Below are positions 59,155-64,000 of a stretch of 64,000 nt of DNA, piece by piece (the first letter of the stretch is position 1; each line of letters opens with the position of its first letter). This DNA comes from Clostridium sp. AF27-2AA (GTDB lineage: Bacteria; Bacillota; Clostridia; Lachnospirales; Lachnospiraceae): assembly GCF_003478505.1 (NCBI RefSeq), contig NZ_QUFI01000011.1, positions 50,148 through 114,147 of the forward strand. The letters are read 5' to 3'. The translations under genes were made by a program, and so were the position numbers. A model generated the notes under the pieces. The model made no database searches. It was not told the origin of the DNA and saw nothing but the letters and a program-made list of their open reading frames with translations.

Positions 59155-59490
59155 AATATGTACCCGCCTTTCTTTTTCGGTAGTACATATATCACTCTGA
59201 TGGCACAGAATTGCAAGACAATTCGGATTATATTTCTGCCAAAATGTACGCAGAAAAACTGTGATTTTTATACTGTTTTTTACACGTTTTTTCTGCGTAT
59301 TTCGTTACTATCCGGCAAAACAAAATCAGCTAAAGTGATGACATTCAGCGGATATTTTCACATCAACCGACCTTGACGGGTATTCCCCCTGTTTAATTCT
59401 GCGAAAATTCGCACGAAGGGGGCCATCGGTCTTGAAGCGAAAATATTGTAGAGATTTAAACTCCCACTCCCCATTCTTTAGCACTTCCTA
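59155..59490. other. 336-base gap between satellite core and restriction module
   Basis: No gene found. The left part probably holds the promoter of the gene at 58492. A compact nested hairpin is at 59385-59422: CCCCCT / AGGGGG outside and TGCGAA / TTCGCA inside. Composition shifts from mixed to AT-rich across it. It may mark a former module boundary. Confidence 0.55.
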
Positions 59491-62286
59491 TCATATACTG
59501 TACAAGTCATCAATTTTTTTTCTCTTCTCCATAACAATATTCTTCAAAGAATTAATTTCTTCTTCATATTTTTGTATGTCTTGTTCCAGTATTTTAGCTA
59601 AGTCAATATTAATTTTTAATTGTAAAAGTTCTTTTGCATCCATACGGGCATGTCGTTTTCCTGATTGAAGCATTCTCATTGCTTCTCTCATTTGTGGTAA
59701 TGATAACAAATACCCAACAACTCTTGGACTTGATTTTTTACACTTAAGCCCTACCCATTCCGTTGTTCCTATTGCTTCTTCTTCCGGATTAATTATACAT
59801 TTTCCCAAATAAGGTTCAAGCTTAGAAACAACCAAATCCGCTCCTGAAAATTCCACCTTATCCGATCCAATCATCGATACTTCTGGTACTTCATCATAAT
59901 TAACACCACCACACAACGGGTAAACACTATCTAAATCAATCAACTTTCTATCGTACGCCAAATCACCTTTCTTTATTTTATTCAATTCAACAATTTTTAC
60001 ATAGTTGCCAATATCATTCCATGCAGCTCCTCTAGCCACTAAACTAATTTTTCCTTCCAGTACATCCCATAACCATCTATACTTCGCGTCTAGTCGTAAT
60101 GTACTTCTACTAAATATTGCTTTTAATGTTGTTTCAAAACCATATCTTAGTGATTTTTGACTTTTATTTCCTCTGTAATTAAACAAAACCTTAGGCAAAT
60201 CATTCTCTGTTATCAAATCTGATAGGCCCTTTCTTCGTTTATATCCAATTGCTTGAGGTTCTGCCATAAATATTTTTTCATCCAGCAAACCGCAATCATC
60301 AAAAACTTTTTTTAGTCCTTCAACTCCTTCCTTTTTTGTCCATCCACTTTCTTTAATTTCCTTTTCTATCCTATTTACTTGTTCCGTACTTCTTTTCTCT
60401 GCATAAATAACACAAGTTTTTACACTTGTATATGGCTTAAAAGTTAAATAAGGAAGGGATATAATAGCCTTAATTTTAAAATGTGATAATAGATATATTC
60501 TAGTATCCAATTCTGTTGGTGTATCGCATACAGATTCTGGAAGTACGCAACAAAAAACCCCCTGTTCTGGTCTTAATAATTGGTACCACCTTTCAATAAA
60601 TAAATCTTCTGATATCTTCAATTCACCTGAAAATGCCTTCTCAACTGATTTTTTTTCGTCTGGAGTTAATTTCAGTGAAAACGGCGGGTTTGAAAGTACA
60701 ATATCAAACTTTTCATTTTGATACTCTTCATGCATTTCTAAAATAGTAGGTCTATCTTGTATACAATAATCTGAAAAAGGAAGTAGCCCACTTGTCACAA
60801 AGGTATTCATACTTCCATCTCCATGTAAAATCATGTTTACCTTTGCCGCCAACCCTAAATCATAATTATTCTCAATCGCAAATAGTGATCTCTTGGCCCA
60901 ATTAGTATGTGTTTGACCAGAAAATTCAGCTTCAAATGTTTCCAATGCCCTGTCACTTAATCCTGCTTTAAAAGTTCCATTTTCATACATTTTTTTTACT
61001 ATCGACTTCATGTAAACAATTAAGAAAGTACCCACTCCACAAGACGGATCGATTACATTTGGCATCCTATGAATTCCTCTACCATCAGGCTTCTCTACAA
61101 GAACTCTTTTCGCATGCTCTGTAATATCACATAATTCTGTCATGAACTCAACCAGCTGAACAGGCGTAAAAAATTGTCCTTTAGTTTGCGTGAAGCCATG
61201 TGCAACTATTTCTTCAAAAAAGCTTCCTAATAAATCTCCTCCGTATACATTCTTAGTTAAAGATATTCCTTCTAGCCTTTGCACCACGTAAAAGACTTTT
61301 GATGGTTTTATTCTGGCCTTATCAAAAGCAACATTATCACTTTTTTCATCTAATAAATAAGAACTTTCCGCTTTTTTATATAGTACATTCATTCTGTCCA
61401 CTAGTGCATCTGGACTCTCCACAATATTGCCTATATAATTTACTTGAAATTCATACTTATTTCCTGGTCTGATTTCTTTTTCATCATAAATTTTACACAG
61501 AAATAATTTTGTGATAACTGCAAATACGTCATTATTATTTGTTCCACCTCCTCCCCAAATAACATTATGTAATTCTTCTGTCAATTGCTTAAAAAACAAT
61601 TCATCAGAAGTCTCGTCTAATGGAATTGACGTCTCCGTTTCCTTTGGAACACGCGCATAACTTTTTTGAATTACAGTTCCATACCCCTTCGGAATAGCAT
61701 TTCCTGCTGGTTCTCCTGCATCCTGCCACTTGTCATATTCTCCATACTGACTAGTTGATATTACCAATGTGTTAATTGCAGGCTCTCCACTATCATTAAA
61801 CACAACTGTTGTCCATAGCAAATAATCAGGTCTCTTTATTTTTTCAAGCTTACTTGATTGAAAAAGTTGCCCTTTTATCAAATATCTTTCTGATATATAC
61901 TTCTGCGGCGTTTTTAGCTCAAAATATAAAAAAGGAGACCCATCCTCATTTCTAATAACAATATCTGATCTGCTCCCTTTTGCTCCCTTTTTAGGTCTTC
62001 CCGGTGCTTCATAAACTTTCTCAATATCTATATATTTATTTTCAAATTTATATCCGTACTCTTTCTCCAACTTCAGAAGTAAAACAGCCCTTACCATTTC
62101 TTCGTCATTTAAGTTAGTCGTTGTCCCCTTAAAGTCTGGTGCCTCTGGATCAACATTTACACATTTAGGATTATATGTAATCTTTCCTTTTCCAGTCTTT
62201 TCATCAAATGTAATTGAGGAAATTATATCAGATTTACTATCCTGAATATATTTTATATATAATTTTGGTTCAAAAACTTTCGCCAT
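59491..62286 (-). CDS. Single-chain type IIG-like restriction-modification enzyme
   Basis: 931 residues with CTAGGAG before the ATG. N-terminal nuclease-like motif SDIVIRNEDG...FELKTP (Asp108, Glu123, Lys125; D-ExK). N6-adenine methylase motifs: DPSCGVGTF (413-421) and SNPPF (532-536). The last 200 residues form a target-recognition region ending in a coiled coil (KILEQDIQKYEEEINSLKNI). This single-chain order of nuclease, methylase and specificity is that of type IIG (BcgI-like). An independent HsdS is not needed. It probably cuts unmodified invading DNA; recognition site unknown. Confidence 0.83.
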   Translation of the reverse strand: MAKVFEPKLYIKYIQDSKSDIISSITFDEKTGKGKITYNPKCVNVDPEAPDFKGTTTNLNDEEMVRAVLLLKLEKEYGYKFENKYIDIEKVYEAPGRPKKGAKGSRSDIVIRNEDGSPFLYFELKTPQKYISERYLIKGQLFQSSKLEKIKRPDYLLWTTVVFNDSGEPAINTLVISTSQYGEYDKWQDAGEPAGNAIPKGYGTVIQKSYARVPKETETSIPLDETSDELFFKQLTEELHNVIWGGGGTNNNDVFAVITKLFLCKIYDEKEIRPGNKYEFQVNYIGNIVESPDALVDRMNVLYKKAESSYLLDEKSDNVAFDKARIKPSKVFYVVQRLEGISLTKNVYGGDLLGSFFEEIVAHGFTQTKGQFFTPVQLVEFMTELCDITEHAKRVLVEKPDGRGIHRMPNVIDPSCGVGTFLIVYMKSIVKKMYENGTFKAGLSDRALETFEAEFSGQTHTNWAKRSLFAIENNYDLGLAAKVNMILHGDGSMNTFVTSGLLPFSDYCIQDRPTILEMHEEYQNEKFDIVLSNPPFSLKLTPDEKKSVEKAFSGELKISEDLFIERWYQLLRPEQGVFCCVLPESVCDTPTELDTRIYLLSHFKIKAIISLPYLTFKPYTSVKTCVIYAEKRSTEQVNRIEKEIKESGWTKKEGVEGLKKVFDDCGLLDEKIFMAEPQAIGYKRRKGLSDLITENDLPKVLFNYRGNKSQKSLRYGFETTLKAIFSRSTLRLDAKYRWLWDVLEGKISLVARGAAWNDIGNYVKIVELNKIKKGDLAYDRKLIDLDSVYPLCGGVNYDEVPEVSMIGSDKVEFSGADLVVSKLEPYLGKCIINPEEEAIGTTEWVGLKCKKSSPRVVGYLLSLPQMREAMRMLQSGKRHARMDAKELLQLKINIDLAKILEQDIQKYEEEINSLKNIVMEKRKKIDDLYSI

Positions 62287-62301
62287 GTTGTTTCTCCTAG
62301 A

Positions 62302-62460
62302 TTATTTTTTTAATTGATCAATCACTCGCTCTGCTTCTTTCAGGGCAGTTCTTCGTACAAACTCACTATATGAAGCATATGCTTCTATTCTAGCCGCCTG
62401 TTTCAATTTTGCTAATTCCTCTTCACTCACTCTTATACTCATAGAAATAGTTTTGTTCAT
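62302..62460 (-). CDS. Ribbon-helix-helix protein (CopG/Arc type)
   Basis: 52 residues, ATG at 62458-62460 with AGGAGGG seven bases upstream. MNKTISMSIRVSEEELAKLK forms the beta strand and first helix, followed by an amphipathic helix (YSEFVRRTALKEAERVI). It is typical of small RHH DNA-binding proteins, including antitoxins. It is 15 bases upstream of the restriction gene and co-directional, so it may control its expression, as controller proteins do for other restriction systems. Its antitoxin role is not indicated by any toxin-like partner. Confidence 0.78.
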   Translation of the reverse strand: MNKTISMSIRVSEEELAKLKQAARIEAYASYSEFVRRTALKEAERVIDQLKK

Positions 62461-62540
62461 TCCCAAGCCCTCCTATGTCAAAAATTATATCATTTGTGTG
62501 CAACATTTACAATACAATTCTCCACGTCCTCAACATAGAA

Positions 62541-62583
62541 ATAGCCACTTTTCATAGTAGTTCTACTAGCAAAAAGCGGCTAT
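62541..62583 (-). terminator. Terminator after the Abi_2 gene
   Basis: Stem ATAGCC-A-CTTTT / AAAAG-C-GGCTAT with an inner pair. On the minus strand a moderately U-rich tail follows. It separates the Abi gene from the restriction module. Confidence 0.65.
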
Positions 62584-62593
62584 ATATCAGCAT

Positions 62594-63484
62594 TTACAAA
62601 TTATTTTTCATGATTTCCATATAGTTTTCTGGGAATCCAATCAACTTCAAATCAATATCATCACTATACTCACTTATCACATTTTCCACGGTTTGAATCA
62701 AAGATTTTTTACTACTCTCATCTGGTAATCTTTTTAATAGGACAAGCGTATACGCAAATAATGAATTATTCTTTATTTCTGAATGTTTTCTCAAAAATGA
62801 CGTTGTAAACTTTGCCGGAGGATTAAAATCTGTATTATACATTCTAGCCGCATGCGCACATTTGTTTCGTAAAACCGATAAACAATGAAGATGATTTTCT
62901 AATGTATCTCTTCCAACACCAACCATATGAGCAATGGCATCTTTTTCTGAATAATACATAGAGCTGTATAATTTAGACATATTAGAAAAAGACATTAATT
63001 CCACAATAACCCACAATGGCATTTTACTAGAATATTTCATTTTATGATGCTTCACAATTAGGCTATCTTTATAATAATTTTTCTCCCTACTGAAATTTTC
63101 CATAACTTCCCTGTAACCCTTTTTGTTATAGAAATTATTCTCATCATAATGCTGATCATACGGAGTCTCCGTACATTTAGCAATTGAAAATCCATATGCA
63201 ATCTGCGTCCTATAATATACTTCTGCTTTTTCAATATACCGCCGAAATGTATCACGTAATATTTCATCCACTTTGTATAGATGATATACCGTTTCAAATG
63301 TAGTTCCCACTATATAGTCACTACCAGAAGGGGCTTGTCTGAATTGTAAAGCATAACCCGTAAAACGATAATAATTTACTCTTTTCAAAATATCTTTTGC
63401 TTTCTCTCTGTCTGTGATAATCATACCATGGGCTACTAACTTATCCAATTGTTCATCGAAGGTCAATGGTTTTTTCAAATCCAT
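62594..63484 (-). CDS. Abi_2 family (AbiD/AbiF-like) abortive infection protein
   Basis: 296 residues from the ATG at 63482-63484, TAAGGAGAG upstream. The family pattern is plain: N-terminal KKPLTFDEQLDKLVAHGMII, NYYRFTGYALQFR, and the HEPN-like active motif in LSVLRNKCAHAARMYN (Arg-x3-His). AbiD/AbiF-type proteins act after phage infection and are thought to be RNases. A small RNA with terminator lies in its leader. It follows that RNA in one transcript. Confidence 0.85.
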   Translation of the reverse strand: MDLKKPLTFDEQLDKLVAHGMIITDREKAKDILKRVNYYRFTGYALQFRQAPSGSDYIVGTTFETVYHLYKVDEILRDTFRRYIEKAEVYYRTQIAYGFSIAKCTETPYDQHYDENNFYNKKGYREVMENFSREKNYYKDSLIVKHHKMKYSSKMPLWVIVELMSFSNMSKLYSSMYYSEKDAIAHMVGVGRDTLENHLHCLSVLRNKCAHAARMYNTDFNPPAKFTTSFLRKHSEIKNNSLFAYTLVLLKRLPDESSKKSLIQTVENVISEYSDDIDLKLIGFPENYMEIMKNNL

Positions 63485-63502
63485 AAAATCTCTCCTTAAC
63501 GT
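63485..63502 (-). promoter_or_regulatory. Ribosome-binding region of the Abi gene just after a terminator
   Basis: Between the terminator U-run (63503) and the start codon only 18 bases exist, with TTAAGGAGAG in the middle. No second promoter fits here, so the gene depends on read-through of the upstream hairpin. Confidence 0.65.
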
Positions 63503-63566
63503 AAAAAAGCTGAGCACAAGTCTCAGCTTGGTCCCCAATGCCAAAAAGACTTCGGGCAACTCTGTT
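63503..63566 (-). ncRNA. Small structured leader RNA with intrinsic terminator
   Basis: Predicted RNA of about 64 bases. Hairpin 1: TGCC / GGCA with an unpaired loop CGAAGTCTTTTT. Hairpin 2: AAGCTGAG / CTCAGCTT (63507-63529) with loop ACTTGTG, followed by UUUUUU (63503-63508). AAGT in loop 1 can pair with ACTT in loop 2. It precedes the Abi gene and ends at a strong terminator 18 bases before it. Confidence 0.65.
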
Positions 63567-63572
63567 ACATAT

Positions 63573-63601
63573 AGTATATTCAAAAAGCAAAAAAATTGCA
63601 A
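63573..63601 (-). promoter_or_regulatory. Sigma70-type promoter for the leader RNA and Abi gene
   Basis: On the minus strand TTGCAA (63596-63601), 17-base spacer, TATACT (63573-63578). This is near consensus and places the start at about 63566. Confidence 0.75.
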
Positions 63602-63640
63602 TAGTTTTTATTATTTTCTTAGAAAAATCTATCACATTGA

Positions 63641-63735
63641 GTCTAAGTAGTCCATTACTACTAAGGATTTCTCCCCACACCTTTGACTTTATCCCAATTC
63701 CATCCATGAGCCTTAGTAGTCGAAAACGTAGTATT
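63641..63735. promoter_or_regulatory. Putative integrase arm-type sites, right end
   Basis: Copies of AGTAGT-type motifs: TCTAAGTAGTCC (63641), TTACTACTAAGGATTT (63655-63670, identical to 49386-49401), CCTTAGTAGT (63711) and ACGTAGTA (63728). They parallel the left-end set and are probably bound by the integrase N-terminal domain. Confidence 0.55.
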
Positions 63736-63808
63736 TTCAATGCTTTCCGCCATATTCTGCCCTGTGTTGCCCCACTTTGCGAAGATATGCATTATCATAA
63801 AACTGGAG

Positions 63809-63961
63809 TGCCGTGGCAGATGAATAGTACTTTTATCATTGTTTTATTTCTCCTTGTTTTGACCAGAAATGCCCTGTTTTGCAAGGGATTTCGGGAATTT
63901 TGTGGTTTTTTCTGAAATGTGTGAATGTGGCAAATCAGAGCAAAATTTAGCAAGTTATTAC
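63809..63961. repeat. Right attachment repeat (153 bp)
   Basis: The first 32 bases equal 49194-49225; the rest is the chromosomal upstream region of the phosphatase gene, 86% like the left copy. It still has the first ten codons of the phosphatase gene (minus strand) but no coding sequence after them. Beyond 63961 the window ends in uncharacterised chromosomal sequence. Confidence 0.88.
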
Positions 63962-64000
63962 GTAAGCGCTTAAATTTCAGCCGTTGATATAAAAATTCCC

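Larger units (their letters stand above)
49194..63840. mobile_element. 14.6-kb integrated phage-satellite-like island with defence modules
   Basis: Bounded by 32-bp perfect direct repeats (49194-49225 and 63809-63840) overlapping the 5' end of the phosphatase gene. It contains a tyrosine recombinase, excisionase, HK97-type capsid protein, P4-type primase-helicase, HTH and zinc-finger control proteins, and defence genes at both ends. There is no portal, terminase, tail or conjugation gene, so it is neither a complete prophage nor an ICE. All genes except the zinc-finger protein read leftward. Confidence 0.85.

Noticed and set aside
59385..59422. Group II intron or riboswitch
   Set aside because: Only a small nested hairpin exists; no domain V-like sequence or conserved riboswitch core is seen.
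51711..62286. Integrative conjugative element
   Set aside because: No relaxase, coupling ATPase or type IV secretion gene is present, although the integrase and excisionase are Tn916-like.

Overview
The window looks like a chromosomal segment from an anaerobic Firmicute of the Lachnospiraceae/Clostridium type. The signs are near-consensus AGGAGG ribosome sites, an Ala/Lys-rich DUF6465 protein, short overlapping operons, citrate lyase, CitM-type and MatC-like carriers, and a Tn916-like integrase. I saw no rRNA, tRNA or CRISPR array.

Layout. At 0.0-12.5 kb: a truncated rRNA methyltransferase, DUF6465, azlCD with a divergent LysR gene, a peptide and D-amino-acid group (M42, M55/DppA, P1 peptidase, class IV transaminase) around a deletion scar, NADP isocitrate dehydrogenase, split chromate transporters, decayed YbhJ and TnpB fragments, a TRIC protein, and a cell-wall-binding protein behind a MerR-type promoter. 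At 12.5-32.5 kb: a tricarboxylate region. One set is RraA-aconitase-PrpF-YbhJ, one is MatC carrier-lactonase, and one is a seven-gene operon PrpF-YbhJ-MmgE/PrpD-CitD-CitE-CitF-CitM. Two LysR genes belong here, and one 77-bp regulatory sequence occurs at both ends. At 32.6-49.2 kb: GntR plus an amino-acid permease, a fructose PTS operon with an RpiR regulator, an NAD-type isocitrate/isopropylmalate dehydrogenase with LysR, a C69 dipeptidase, a third YbhJ protein, then patatin, YkgJ, pyridoxal kinase and a low-molecular-weight tyrosine phosphatase.

From about 49.2 to 63.9 kb a 14.6-kb island is inserted at the first codons of the phosphatase gene. It is bounded by a 32-bp perfect repeat inside a 153-bp imperfect direct repeat. 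Its core looks like a phage satellite: integrase, excisionase, one HK97-type major capsid gene, a P4-type primase-helicase and control genes. AT-rich defence modules sit at both ends: AbiJ-type proteins with a protein kinase on one side; a type IIG restriction-modification protein, a ribbon-helix-helix protein and an Abi_2 protein with a small structured leader RNA on the other. The inserted end carries its own version of the phosphatase upstream region, so the target gene probably stays expressed.

The metabolic part suggests growth on di- and tricarboxylates: import (CitM, MatC), isomerisation and hydration (PrpF, YbhJ, aconitase), then cleavage (citrate lyase, RraA) or oxidation (two isocitrate-type dehydrogenases). 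Exact substrates cannot be read from sequence.
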